A DNA stretch of 64,000 bases from Pricia antarctica (GTDB taxonomy: Bacteria; Bacteroidota; Bacteroidia; Flavobacteriales; Flavobacteriaceae). The stretch lies in contig NZ_FNAO01000004.1 in the NCBI RefSeq assembly GCF_900101815.1, positions 124,001 to 188,000 on the forward strand, given 5' to 3'. The notes under the pieces are model-generated. The model saw nothing but the letters and a program-made list of their open reading frames with translations, did no database searches and was not told the DNA's origin. Both the position numbers and the translations under genes were made by a program. Shown in pieces: positions 9,117 through 17,557 of this stretch (position 1 is the first letter of the stretch; each line of letters begins with the position of its first letter).

Positions 9117-9575
9117 AATATTTGGGGTTTTTATTATAATTTATTGACAATGAACGTATTTGAAGGAAAAAACTTGCATGTTTATACGGTTTTTCGATGA
9201 AAGGATGCTATTAAGAATGTTTTTTTTGGCAGAAGTGAAAAAGGGATGGAATTGACTAAATAAGGATAAGCTTAAAAAGAAGGATATGAACTTCTTTAGA
9301 CGTTTAATTTAACCTACGAATTTCGAATTTTGAGTCCCTATTTCCACATTTTTGAAAATAGTAGCCCTGGAATATTGTTAAAAAATGACTTTATATGACC
9401 TCAAATGCCGATATTCCCAGTTCCAAACAATACCTCTAAATGAGTCCTATAAAAGAACGACAAATTGTATGTTGAAAAGGGATTAATTTGGTAGTTCAAA
9501 AGCGTGAGGGCGTAGACGGACATTGCTGAAGATGTGAGTGCACCAAAATTTTCTGTAACCATACCATGAACTTAT

Positions 9576-9595
9576 AAACTAAAAACTTTTAGTTT
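9576..9595. repeat. Perfect inverted repeat in gene-free region
   Basis: AAACTAAAA / TTTTAGTTT with a 2-base spacer. There is no T-run on the plus strand directly after it, so it is not a clear terminator. It could be a binding site or a chance AT-rich palindrome. Confidence 0.5.
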
Positions 9596-9626
9596 AAGAG
9601 CTTTTAAAAGTTTTAATCACAATAGC

Positions 9627-9668
9627 ATTTTCCGTCAACCAATTTTCGTCAACCATTTTCCGTCAACC
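9627..9668. repeat. Three tandem 14-base repeats
   Basis: Units ATTTTCCGTCAACC (9627-9640), AATTTTCGTCAACC (9641-9654) and ATTTTCCGTCAACC (9655-9668) follow one another without spacers. The first and third are identical. They lie downstream of the thioesterase gene, in the gene-free stretch. Confidence 0.85.
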
Positions 9669-9720
9669 TTGAACAGCAAGCAAGTAGTGATCGAACGTTA
9701 ATTTTTTTGACCTCAAATCT

Positions 9721-10131
9721 TCAATCCGACAAACTTGACTTCCCGAAAATCTTTTTGATCGCTTCAGAAATCCGAATAGGCCTAAGGGATTTTTCATTGA
9801 GCAGACACCATTCGGTACTTGATCGCACTAGAAGTTTATCGGTCTCCTTATCGTGCATTTCTACAACTCGAACGGAGGTAGCGCCATGGCTTTTTTCAAT
9901 GAAAGTGCGTACGTGAATCACATCGCCTAGCTGTGCAGAATTTTTATAGGTAATATCGTGGTGCATGACCACCCAGATGACCCCTTCCCGCATGGGTTCC
10001 GGGGCGATAGTTATCCAATGCTCCTTTGAAATATCTTGGATCCATTGTACGTAGCGTACGTTGTTTACATGGTTGAGCTCGTCGAGGTCATCCTCTTGCA
10101 CAATTATAGTCTTCTGATAGGCTCCGCTCAT
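9721..10131 (-). CDS. Acyl-CoA thioesterase, hotdog fold (4HBT family)
   Basis: A 136-residue cytoplasmic thioesterase of the YbgC/FadM-like 4HBT family. The N-terminal segment DDLDELNHVNNVRYVQW contains the family motif with the catalytic Asp and the HVNN turn. I choose the ATG at 10131 (MSGAYQK) because it overlaps the stop codon of the upstream glutaminyl cyclase gene as TAATG, and the domain begins immediately after it. The longer reading frame to 10170 would add 13 residues inside the upstream gene. The overlap suggests translational coupling. The acyl substrate is unknown. Confidence 0.85.
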   Translation of the reverse strand: MSGAYQKTIIVQEDDLDELNHVNNVRYVQWIQDISKEHWITIAPEPMREGVIWVVMHHDITYKNSAQLGDVIHVRTFIEKSHGATSVRVVEMHDKETDKLLVRSSTEWCLLNEKSLRPIRISEAIKKIFGKSSLSD

Positions 10132-11183
10132 TATTTTTTCTGGATTTTGACCTCGAAGAGCTTGTCCCAATCTTTTCCCGTTACAAAAAATGTTTTTCTT
10201 TCAGGATGATACGCAATACCGTTCAACACGTTATCGGTATCGCTCCAAGTGGCATGATGACTTACTTTGTCGCTCAGACCTTTAAAATTGACAACACCTT
10301 CCATGGCTCCGCTTTTGGCATCAATGATCATCACGCCGGATTTTTGGTAGACGTTGGCATATATTTTCCCGTCTACGTATTCGAGTTCGTTGGCGCTATC
10401 GTTGATCGATGCATTGGTGACCGTCTCGATATAATCTTCCTCTACAAGGGTATCGGGATTCAGAAACCAAATTTTTTCGGTACCATCACTTTTAAACAGC
10501 CTTTTACCGTCATTGGTAAGGCCCCAACCTTCCTTGCTTTTCCCATATTGAAAACTATCTATCTTTTTTAGGTCCTTGAGGTTGTAAACAAATCCGGTTC
10601 CGCTTTGCCAGGTCAGCATATAGATTTTATCGTTCAGAATGGTCAGGCCCTCGCCAAAATAGGATGCATCAAGGTCTACTTTTTGTAATACTTTTCCCGT
10701 TTTAAAATCTGTTTTGCGCAATGAAGACCTTCCCTTTTTGCCGGTGCTTTCATAAAGCGTGTCGTTATGGAATTCCAGTCCCTGGGTATAGGCCCTATTG
10801 TCATGGGGATACTCCTTGATAATTTCGTACGTATATATCTCTGGGGCTTTGGACGCTAAAACTTTTATATTTTTTGAAATTTCTGCGAAACTATCATCGT
10901 AGTTCACCTTCGCCTTCAAAATTTTATTGCCCAAATGGGGTATGTCCAAAGAAATGGTACCGTCGCTTATTGGAAGTTCTTTTCCGTCTATGGAATAGGT
11001 GACATCACCAAGGGTCTTCTCTTTTTTATTTATAATGCCGACGGAAATGCTTTCATTCTGTGCAAAACTCTTCTGATTGTTCGGCAGTTGAATCCCAAAA
11101 AGGGATTCAGGGGAGTTATCGCCTCCACAAGCCATGAAAAAGGTCAATAGTATGCTGCAAGAAAAAGATTTTAAGGAATTCAT
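10131..11183 (-). CDS. Glutaminyl-peptide cyclotransferase-like lipoprotein
   Basis: A 350-residue protein with a lipobox ending at C19 (FFMAC). After an approximately 90-residue Ig-like or beta-rich segment comes a five-bladed propeller of the plant/bacterial glutamine cyclotransferase family. Diagnostic parts include NRAYTQGLEF, LYESTGKKGRS and the C-terminal LNGIAYHPERKTFFVTGKDW. The enzyme would convert N-terminal glutamine of peptides to pyroglutamate outside the cytoplasm. I use the ATG at 11183, since it gives a perfect lipoprotein signal. The extra 47 upstream codons would cover the SRP RNA promoter region. Confidence 0.88.
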   Translation of the reverse strand: MNSLKSFSCSILLTFFMACGGDNSPESLFGIQLPNNQKSFAQNESISVGIINKKEKTLGDVTYSIDGKELPISDGTISLDIPHLGNKILKAKVNYDDSFAEISKNIKVLASKAPEIYTYEIIKEYPHDNRAYTQGLEFHNDTLYESTGKKGRSSLRKTDFKTGKVLQKVDLDASYFGEGLTILNDKIYMLTWQSGTGFVYNLKDLKKIDSFQYGKSKEGWGLTNDGKRLFKSDGTEKIWFLNPDTLVEEDYIETVTNASINDSANELEYVDGKIYANVYQKSGVMIIDAKSGAMEGVVNFKGLSDKVSHHATWSDTDNVLNGIAYHPERKTFFVTGKDWDKLFEVKIQKK

Positions 11184-11284
11184 TTCGGTGTATATATATA
11201 GGTATATGCGGTTTACTTTTTTGTCAAAGACAAAAATAGGGAATTGCCAAGAATTATACAGCAATGAAAATCTAGTCAAAAGCA

Positions 11285-11314
11285 TTGCAAAAGTTTCAAA
11301 AGATCGTATATTTG
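11285..11314 (+). promoter_or_regulatory. Promoter of the SRP RNA gene
   Basis: TTG at 11285-11287, 19 bases, then TATATTTG at 11307-11314. This is an exact match to the Bacteroidota housekeeping consensus (TTG, 17-20 bases, TAnnTTTG). The 5' end of the RNA stem begins a few bases downstream, as expected. Confidence 0.75.
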
Positions 11315-11317
11315 CAG

Positions 11318-11421
11318 TCGGCAAGTCCTACACGACCAGCTCCTATAGAATCCCCCAGGGCGGGAACGCAGCAAGGGTATATGGTCGTAGCGGTGCGATG
11401 TAGGTAGCTTGCCGTTTTTTT
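11318..11421 (+). ncRNA. ffs: Signal recognition particle RNA (small bacterial type)
   Basis: About 100 bases that fold into one long hairpin. CGGCAAG at 11319-11325 pairs with CTTGCCG at 11408-11414, and ACGACC pairs with GGTCGT. The tip carries the conserved internal-loop sequence CCCAGGGCGGGAACGCAGCA, with the GGAA-type tetraloop and the asymmetric loop bound by Ffh. It ends in a run of seven T that completes an intrinsic terminator. A consensus promoter precedes it. The RNA forms the particle that targets membrane proteins with Ffh. Exact 5' and 3' ends are estimated from the pairing. Confidence 0.88.
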
Positions 11422-12231
11422 ATGCAACAAAAAGTCGTTCTCATAACGGGAGGTTCTTCGGGTATCGGCAAGTCCATCGGTCTTTATCTGCAATCTCAGG
11501 GACATAAGGTTTACGGTACTTCACGAAATTTATCCAAATACCCCGATTTTAAAAGTTTTGAGCTATTAGAGCTTGAGGTTACCGATCCGACAAGCATCCG
11601 CTCGGCCGTGCAGCAAATACTCGATAGGGAAGATAGGATAGATGTGTTGATCAATAATGCGGGCGTAGGGATCACCGGCCCCATCGAAGAGACACCGCAT
11701 CAAGAAATAACAAAGGCTTTTGATGTCAATTTTAACGGCCCCCTGCATCTCGCCAAAGCCGTTCTTCCACAGATGCGTCTTCAAAAATCGGGCCTCATCA
11801 TCAATATCACTTCTATTGCAGGAGGCATGGGATTGCCCTACAGAGGTATCTATTCCGCAACAAAAGGCGCTGTGGACATAGTTTCGGAAGCGTTGCGTAT
11901 GGAGGTGAAAGATTTTGGGATACAAATTACCACCGTGGCTCCTGGTGATTTTGCGACGAACATTGCCGCGGGCCGCTACCATGCACCTATAGAGGGTCAA
12001 TCGCCCTACAGTACAGCTTATGGTAAGACCTTGAAAATGATAAATAAGGATGTCGATACCGCCGAAGACCCTATTCTAGTGGCCAAAAAAGTCCTTGAAA
12101 TCATTAATACAGCAAAACCCAAAGTGCATTATAAGGTCGGGGATGCGTTGCAAAAATTATCGCTCTTCCTAAAAAAGATCTTGCCCGATAAAATCTACGA
12201 GAAACTCGTGCTAAACCATTATAAATTGTAA
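11422..12231 (+). CDS. Short-chain dehydrogenase/reductase
   Basis: A 269-residue classical SDR. The nucleotide motif TGGSSGIG is at residues 9-16, NNAG at about 78-81, and the catalytic triad S131, Y144 and K148 lies in NITSIAGGMG and GIYSATKGA. The domain begins at residue 4, so a later start codon is impossible. The ATG at 11422 immediately follows the terminator T-run of the SRP RNA, which leaves no space for an independent leader. The substrate is unknown. The C-terminal tail resembles SDRs acting on lipid or steroid-like substrates, but this is weak. Confidence 0.88.
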   Translation: MQQKVVLITGGSSGIGKSIGLYLQSQGHKVYGTSRNLSKYPDFKSFELLELEVTDPTSIRSAVQQILDREDRIDVLINNAGVGITGPIEETPHQEITKAFDVNFNGPLHLAKAVLPQMRLQKSGLIINITSIAGGMGLPYRGIYSATKGAVDIVSEALRMEVKDFGIQITTVAPGDFATNIAAGRYHAPIEGQSPYSTAYGKTLKMINKDVDTAEDPILVAKKVLEIINTAKPKVHYKVGDALQKLSLFLKKILPDKIYEKLVLNHYKL

Positions 12232-12315
12232 TTTTACTGGAAACGTATGGTATGAAGGGAATTATCAATTGGAAATTCCTTGCAATGACATTAATCCTTT
12301 TAAAAAAAGTAAAGA

Positions 12316-12969
12316 ATGAAATTTTTTATAGACACGGCGAATTTAGACGAAATACGTGAGGCCCAAGAACTTGGAGTTTTGGACGGTGTAACAACCAATC
12401 CCTCCTTAATGGCCAAGGAAGGTATCACCGGAAGAGACAAAATCTTGAAGCACTATGTGGATATCTGTGAAATTGTGGACGGAGACGTATCCGCTGAGGT
12501 AATCGCCACCGATTTCGATAAAATAATAAAGGAAGGGGAGCAGCTCGCCGAACTTCATGATCAAATAGTGGTGAAAGTCCCGATGATCGAAGATGGCGTG
12601 AAGGCCCTGAAGTATTTTTCGGATAATGGTATCCGCACCAACTGTACACTCGTTTTCTCAGCTGGCCAAGCATTATTGGCCGCCAAAGCAGGGGCTACGT
12701 ACGTTTCCCCATTTATCGGTAGGCTTGATGACATTTCGACAGACGGTCTGAACCTTATTGCCGAAATACGTCATATTTACGATAATTACGGCTACGAGAC
12801 CCAAATTCTCGCCGCTTCGATACGTCATACGATGCATATTATCAATTGCGCCAAAATTGGCGCCGATGTCATGACCGGTGGTCTGGATTCAATCAAAGGA
12901 TTACTGAAGCATCCATTGACCGATAGCGGTCTGGAAAAATTCTTGGCGGATTATAAAAAAGGAAATTAA
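12316..12969 (+). CDS. Transaldolase-like / fructose-6-phosphate aldolase (short type)
   Basis: A 217-residue TIM-barrel class I aldolase of the short transaldolase family (TalC/FSA). The N-terminal [16 protein letters not shown] and VTTNPSL motifs are diagnostic. The Schiff-base lysine is K87 in IVVKVPM. In Bacteroidota the protein is normally annotated as transaldolase of the pentose phosphate pathway, although E. coli relatives act as fructose-6-phosphate aldolases. Sequence alone does not separate the two. It ends at a strong bidirectional terminator. Confidence 0.92.
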   Translation: MKFFIDTANLDEIREAQELGVLDGVTTNPSLMAKEGITGRDKILKHYVDICEIVDGDVSAEVIATDFDKIIKEGEQLAELHDQIVVKVPMIEDGVKALKYFSDNGIRTNCTLVFSAGQALLAAKAGATYVSPFIGRLDDISTDGLNLIAEIRHIYDNYGYETQILAASIRHTMHIINCAKIGADVMTGGLDSIKGLLKHPLTDSGLEKFLADYKKGN

Positions 12970-13040
12970 TTCATAGTTGGTTTAGGATTTTATATTTTAT
13001 GCTTAGCGCTAATCCAGTTCTTGGGTAAAACCTTAGGTTC

Positions 13041-13092
13041 ACAGCTAAAAAACCGTGAAATATCGTAAGATATATCACGGTTTTTTAGCTGT
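13041..13092. terminator. Bidirectional intrinsic terminator
   Basis: A nearly perfect 24-base-arm inverted repeat centred at about 13066, including AGCTAAAAAACCGTGA and its complement. Its A-run and T-run flanks make it work on both strands, between the aldolase gene and the convergent thioredoxin-fold lipoprotein gene. Confidence 0.9.
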
Positions 13093-13112
13093 ATCTACTC
13101 TTTTCCGATTGA

Positions 13113-14495
13113 CTATAACGGTTTGTAAACATCGGCAAAGGCATTTACAATACGCCCGTCTTCGGTAATAATGCATTTGTTGAGCCGGTCGATAACCAAC
13201 GATTTTGTGAGGGCATCAAAATCCGTGGCGCGGTACTGCATGTGTTGGTCGAGATCGGAGGTTTCCAGTAGGCCTTTCCAAACGGTTTCTGGGGTTCTAA
13301 TGTTAATGCCTACAAATCGGTTTTCCGGATTTTCGGCGGTGAGCTTGGCAACTCTTCTTTTTATGTGCTCGAAGTGATTCCGGTTACTACCCGACCAAAA
13401 ATAGAAAACGGTTTTCTTTTTCCCTGCTATATCCCGTAGAGAAATCGTATTCCCATCCAAATCATAAACAGCTACATCGGGAATTTCTTTATGGGGCTGA
13501 ATGTTTTTGATTCCCTCATAAAGCGCGTCGATTTCTTGCATATGGCGGTTATTGTCTGATAGTTTATGAAAACTTTCAATAAATTTTTCGTTGTTTTCTT
13601 CCGCATCATTGACGTTCAGCAAATAATTAAAGGCAACGTACCTGAAAAGATTGTCCCTTAGATCCTTCTCCTGTACCAGACTGTCGATCAATTGCAGTTT
13701 ATGCATGTTGAAATGCAGGGGATTGCGCACCATACCCTTTTTGATCGCGCAGTCGTGTTTACAGGTCATATACGACAGATTGCCCATATGATTATTCATA
13801 AATTGGTAATAGGGGCGGAGATACGTGAGATCTTTGTCGTTAAAGGTCAAATCAGAACGATAGTTGTAAAAATTTTCGGGTAGTTTGTCGAATACATTTT
13901 CCCCAGTAAACTTTAAATGCTTGAACGCATATTCTTCTTTATAGGTGTTGTAGTTATATTCCACACTCGCCCTACCGATTTTTTCCTTTTTCTCTGAAAG
14001 TGCGCTTTCTTTGTTCAGTTCGGTTAGCGCATCGAGCCGTATTTGCTTTAGGGAATCGATCTTATCCACAAAATCAACGGCATTCAATCGGTATAAAGTC
14101 CGTATCAGACTGGCCTCCTCTTCGTTAGCGAGAAAAAGATCCAAGAGAAAATTATTTATTTCCTCTCCTTTTCCCGAAAAAATAAGTGACTCGTCGAAAT
14201 ATAGAGTATTCAGCCGAATCATCAGGCTATCTCCCTTCTCAAGATATACATACTGTAGTTCGGGCTCATGGTTGAAATGATACAGTCCTTCGGAGATAGA
14301 GTCCATAGTAAAAGAGAACCTATTCTGCCCGTCCAATTTTGCGGAGTCAAGAGCAACATCGCCCTTGAACAATACGACATATTCGCTTGATGGATTAACG
14401 ATTTCCCCGGCGAAAAATGCATTTTGGGATTTTTTTTCTCCTTTACCACATCCTACCAGCACGCACAAAAAAATATAAAAAATCGGTTTGCTCAT
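13113..14495 (-). CDS. Lipoprotein with C-terminal thioredoxin-like domain lacking CXXC
   Basis: A 460-residue lipoprotein (VLVGC, C16). The N-terminal region (about 25-110) resembles the DUF4369 beta domain found in Bacteroidota TlpA-type proteins, and the middle is helical. Residues from about 340 form a TlpA/AhpC-like thioredoxin fold (VYDLDGNTISLRDIAGKKK, TVFYFWSGSNRNH). Where active proteins have a WCxxC motif, this one reads WSGSNRNH, so it cannot act as a thiol oxidoreductase. It may bind a partner or ligand in the periplasm. The gene is convergent with the aldolase gene and has no obvious operon partner. Confidence 0.75.
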   Translation of the reverse strand: MSKPIFYIFLCVLVGCGKGEKKSQNAFFAGEIVNPSSEYVVLFKGDVALDSAKLDGQNRFSFTMDSISEGLYHFNHEPELQYVYLEKGDSLMIRLNTLYFDESLIFSGKGEEINNFLLDLFLANEEEASLIRTLYRLNAVDFVDKIDSLKQIRLDALTELNKESALSEKKEKIGRASVEYNYNTYKEEYAFKHLKFTGENVFDKLPENFYNYRSDLTFNDKDLTYLRPYYQFMNNHMGNLSYMTCKHDCAIKKGMVRNPLHFNMHKLQLIDSLVQEKDLRDNLFRYVAFNYLLNVNDAEENNEKFIESFHKLSDNNRHMQEIDALYEGIKNIQPHKEIPDVAVYDLDGNTISLRDIAGKKKTVFYFWSGSNRNHFEHIKRRVAKLTAENPENRFVGINIRTPETVWKGLLETSDLDQHMQYRATDFDALTKSLVIDRLNKCIITEDGRIVNAFADVYKPL

Positions 14496-14646
14496 ATATA
14501 TTTAGGTACTTGCATAGTGACACAAGGCTACTCAAATTTACGCATCCCTTGTCCCCTATGCTGTTAATAGGGAGTTAAAAGTATATCTGGAAACATCAAT
14601 GGAATCGGTAGAGGTATCTATGCAGGTTCGTTCGTTTAGCCAGTGA

Positions 14647-14672
14647 AAAATCCGTATTTTTGCACGGATTTT
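14647..14672 (+). promoter_or_regulatory. -7 element inside a palindrome, upstream of the ABC-F gene
   Basis: TATTTTTG (14655-14662) matches the Bacteroidota -7 consensus. A perfect 9-base inverted repeat AAAATCCGT / ACGGATTTT (14647-14655 and 14664-14672) surrounds it. The palindrome could be an operator that overlaps the promoter, or part of the leader. The ABC-F ATG follows 13 bases later. Confidence 0.45.
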
Positions 14673-14685
14673 AAAAAAATAAACT

Positions 14686-16314
14686 ATGTTGTCGGTTTCA
14701 AATTTATCCGTTCAATTCGGAAAAAGGATATTGTTCGATGAAGTAAACGTGACCTTTACGCAGGGGAACTGTTATGGTGTTATCGGAGCCAATGGGGCGG
14801 GTAAGTCAACCTTTCTTAGGATTCTTTCCGGACAGATCGATCCCACCTCTGGTCACGTAAACCTGGAACCCGGAAAACGAATGTCGATTCTTGAGCAAGA
14901 CCATAATGCCTACGATGCTTCGACCGTTTTGGAAACCGTGGTGATGGGAAACAAGCCTTTGTTTTCAATCAAACAGCAAATCGATGCCCTGTATGCGGAT
15001 TACACGGACGAAAATGCCGATAAAATCGGGGAGTTGCAGGTAGAATTCGAGGAAATGAACGGATGGAACGCGGATGCCGCCGCTGCCGCATTGTTGTCGA
15101 ACCTTGGTATACCGGAAGAACTGCACTATACGACCATGGCCGAAATGGATTCCAAGTTAAAGGTACGTGTGCTATTGGCCCAGGCTCTTTTTGGGAATCC
15201 AGATGTGCTCATCATGGACGAACCTACCAACGATTTGGATTATGAGACGATCAATTGGTTGGAAAATTTCTTGGCCAATTACGAGAATACGGTAATCGTC
15301 GTATCCCATGACCGTCATTTTTTGGATTCCGTATGTACCAGTATCGCCGATATCGATTTCGGAAAGATGAACCTGTATTCGGGTAATTACACTTTTTGGT
15401 ACGAAAGCAGCCAGCTGGCGGCCCGTCAGCGTGCACAACAGAACAAAAAAGCGGAAGAAAAAGCTAAAGAACTGCAAGAATTCATCGCTCGGTTCAGTGC
15501 CAATGTGGCCAAGAGCAAACAAGCGACCTCGCGAAAGAAGATGTTGTCGAAATTAAAGATAGAGGATATCAAGCCCTCGAGCCGAAGGTATCCAGCCATT
15601 ATATTTGACCGCGAGCGGGAAGCGGGCGACCAAATATTGAACGTTGAAAAACTTGCCGCTTCCACAGAAGACGGTGAGCTGCTTTTCGAAAACGTAAATG
15701 TAAACCTTGCCAAAGGAGATAAGGTGGCCGTAATTTCTAAAGATTCCCGGGCCACGTCCGCGTTTTACGAAATCCTCAACGAAAACAAAAAGGCCGATGC
15801 CGGTTCTTTTCAGTGGGGCATAACCACGAACCAATCCTACCTACCGGCCGATAATTCCGATTTTTTTCAGGAAAATATCAGTCTGGTCGATTGGCTACGC
15901 CAATGGGCCAAGACCGAAGAGGAACGCGAAGAAGTCTACATCCGCGGATTTTTGGGAAAAATGCTTTTCAGTGGTGAGGAAGCCCTCAAAAAATGTACGG
16001 TTTTGTCGGGTGGCGAAAAAGTCAGGTGTATGCTTAGCCGTATGATGATGCTACGTGCCAACGTACTAATGCTTGACGAGCCTACGAACCACTTGGACCT
16101 GGAGAGCATCACCGCTTTCAACAACTCGCTAAAAAATTTCAAGGGCACAGTGCTTTTCACGACCCATGATCACGAATTTGCACATACCGTGGCCGATCGA
16201 ATCATCGAATTGACCCCTAAAGGCAACATTGACAGATATTTGACGTTTGAAGAGTATATGTCCGACAAGGCATTGCGGGAGCAGCGCGATAAAATGTACG
16301 CAGTTCCGGCTTAG
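14686..16314 (+). CDS. ABC-F family ribosome-associated ATPase
   Basis: A 542-residue soluble ABC-F protein (YbiT/YkpA-like) with two nucleotide-binding domains and the interdomain linker (about 235-300) that reaches the ribosomal peptidyl-transferase region. Domain 1 has Walker A GANGAGKST (34-42) and Walker B with D178-E179, but its signature is degenerate (AEMDSKLK instead of LSGGE). Domain 2 has an intact signature LSGGE (440-444) and Walker B D464-E465, but its Walker A is degenerate (ISKDSRATS, 350-358). Only one of the two composite ATP sites is therefore complete. The role is probably translation or ribosome rescue. There are no membrane segments. Confidence 0.9.
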   Translation: MLSVSNLSVQFGKRILFDEVNVTFTQGNCYGVIGANGAGKSTFLRILSGQIDPTSGHVNLEPGKRMSILEQDHNAYDASTVLETVVMGNKPLFSIKQQIDALYADYTDENADKIGELQVEFEEMNGWNADAAAAALLSNLGIPEELHYTTMAEMDSKLKVRVLLAQALFGNPDVLIMDEPTNDLDYETINWLENFLANYENTVIVVSHDRHFLDSVCTSIADIDFGKMNLYSGNYTFWYESSQLAARQRAQQNKKAEEKAKELQEFIARFSANVAKSKQATSRKKMLSKLKIEDIKPSSRRYPAIIFDREREAGDQILNVEKLAASTEDGELLFENVNVNLAKGDKVAVISKDSRATSAFYEILNENKKADAGSFQWGITTNQSYLPADNSDFFQENISLVDWLRQWAKTEEEREEVYIRGFLGKMLFSGEEALKKCTVLSGGEKVRCMLSRMMMLRANVLMLDEPTNHLDLESITAFNNSLKNFKGTVLFTTHDHEFAHTVADRIIELTPKGNIDRYLTFEEYMSDKALREQRDKMYAVPA

Positions 16315-16420
16315 TAAGTACAAGTCTTGATTTTTTGTTTTACCTACGAATGGTGCGTTTGACACTTTCGAATAAAAAGTCAGGATAAGTTCATATCCAT
16401 TAAACCCAAATCTTGACATT

Positions 16421-17557
16421 ATGAAAACCTATACTCTTGTCTATGCCTTCATGGCATTCTCTATCTTTGGTTGTAGTAAATCTGATACTGACACCGTTGA
16501 TGACGGCAAAATCGAACCAAGCGTCGAGGCCGATTACACTTTACTCGTAAATACGAAGGGTATGCTCACCGGCAAGCTGCTGAATGGCGATGCCGAAACG
16601 CTAAGCGTGAACGATGCCGAAAGTGGATTTATCGCTATCGCCGAACCCCAATTGATTTCGGAAGAAGGTAAAGTTTTGACCATGTATCACAAAAAATCGA
16701 ATTGTGGTGGCAGCATCACCGTGCACGATTTCAATGACGCTACCTCCAAGAGTTTCGACGTGTTCGCCGACCTAGGCACTTGTACCCTTACGCCAAAAGC
16801 TATCGTTAAAGGCGACCCTATGGTATATATCGCTTATGAAAAAGAGGTCAGTACCGAAACTAACGAGTTTTGGGTACGGGCCATCGATATTTCCGGTACC
16901 GAAATCACTTTTGAGGATATAGCCCTTAAGTACACTCCGGAGGGTTTGGCTTTTTCCAATGATAGACTTTTCATTTTAGGTCTTGACGAAGAAATCAATG
17001 ACGAACATAAATTGACGGTTTTGGATGCTAACACCAACATAGAGGTATTCGAAGACAACCTTGGTTTTGATGCCAGAAGTATTTTTAAAAATCCCGAAGG
17101 GAATATTATTATTGGTTATGACGAACTTCATAGTACCTATAATAGCGCTACATTGGCTTTTACCTATACCAATTATCCTTCCGGAAAGGCCCCTAATTTT
17201 CTCAACTCCGAATTTAAGCACTTCGATAGCAGCGGAAAAATGTACTATGCAATGTTGGCCGGTACACTCAGTGCATATTCCTTGGTACCAGCAATATACG
17301 ATTTCGATAAAAATTTGACGGTACTCTATGCCTACGAGAATTTTTTAACCGCGGCCCAGCTCAACTTTGAATTCGAAATTGAGAATACCACGGTGGTGCA
17401 TTATGACGAAGCCAATAATTTACTTTTGATCGGATATAAAAAATCCGGTGCGGGCAATAAAGGAGGGCTGTTAAGGATTAAAGCAAACCCCCAACCTAAA
17501 TTTGCCGGTAATATAGATTTAGAGGGAGCACCCTACGCTATCTATATCACGAATTAA
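16421..17557 (+). CDS. Hypothetical lipoprotein, propeller-like
   Basis: A 378-residue lipoprotein (lipobox SIFGC, C18) with an acidic linker after the cysteine. The body is built of repeated short beta strands with aspartate turns (ENTTVVHYDEANNLLLIGY, SNDRLFILGLDEE), which suggests a beta-propeller. I recognise no named family. Its last codons overlap the 3' end of the convergent membrane-protein gene by 11 bases. Confidence 0.7.
   Translation: MKTYTLVYAFMAFSIFGCSKSDTDTVDDGKIEPSVEADYTLLVNTKGMLTGKLLNGDAETLSVNDAESGFIAIAEPQLISEEGKVLTMYHKKSNCGGSITVHDFNDATSKSFDVFADLGTCTLTPKAIVKGDPMVYIAYEKEVSTETNEFWVRAIDISGTEITFEDIALKYTPEGLAFSNDRLFILGLDEEINDEHKLTVLDANTNIEVFEDNLGFDARSIFKNPEGNIIIGYDELHSTYNSATLAFTYTNYPSGKAPNFLNSEFKHFDSSGKMYYAMLAGTLSAYSLVPAIYDFDKNLTVLYAYENFLTAAQLNFEFEIENTTVVHYDEANNLLLIGYKKSGAGNKGGLLRIKANPQPKFAGNIDLEGAPYAIYITN

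Larger units (their letters stand above)
9117..9720. other. 604-base AT-rich region without a gene
   Basis: No frame of convincing coding quality was found on either strand. The region holds a perfect palindrome at 9576-9595 and three 14-base direct repeats at 9627-9668 (listed separately). It also contains the upstream region of the LytTR gene. I see no remnants of a recognisable protein. Confidence 0.5.

Noticed and set aside
9627-9668. CRISPR array
   Set aside because: The repeats are 14 bases, contiguous, without spacers and without cas genes.
11134-11403. Plus-strand frame of 89 codons overlapping the SRP RNA
   Set aside because: It runs across the cyclotransferase start, a consensus promoter and the SRP RNA hairpin, so the RNA explains the sequence.
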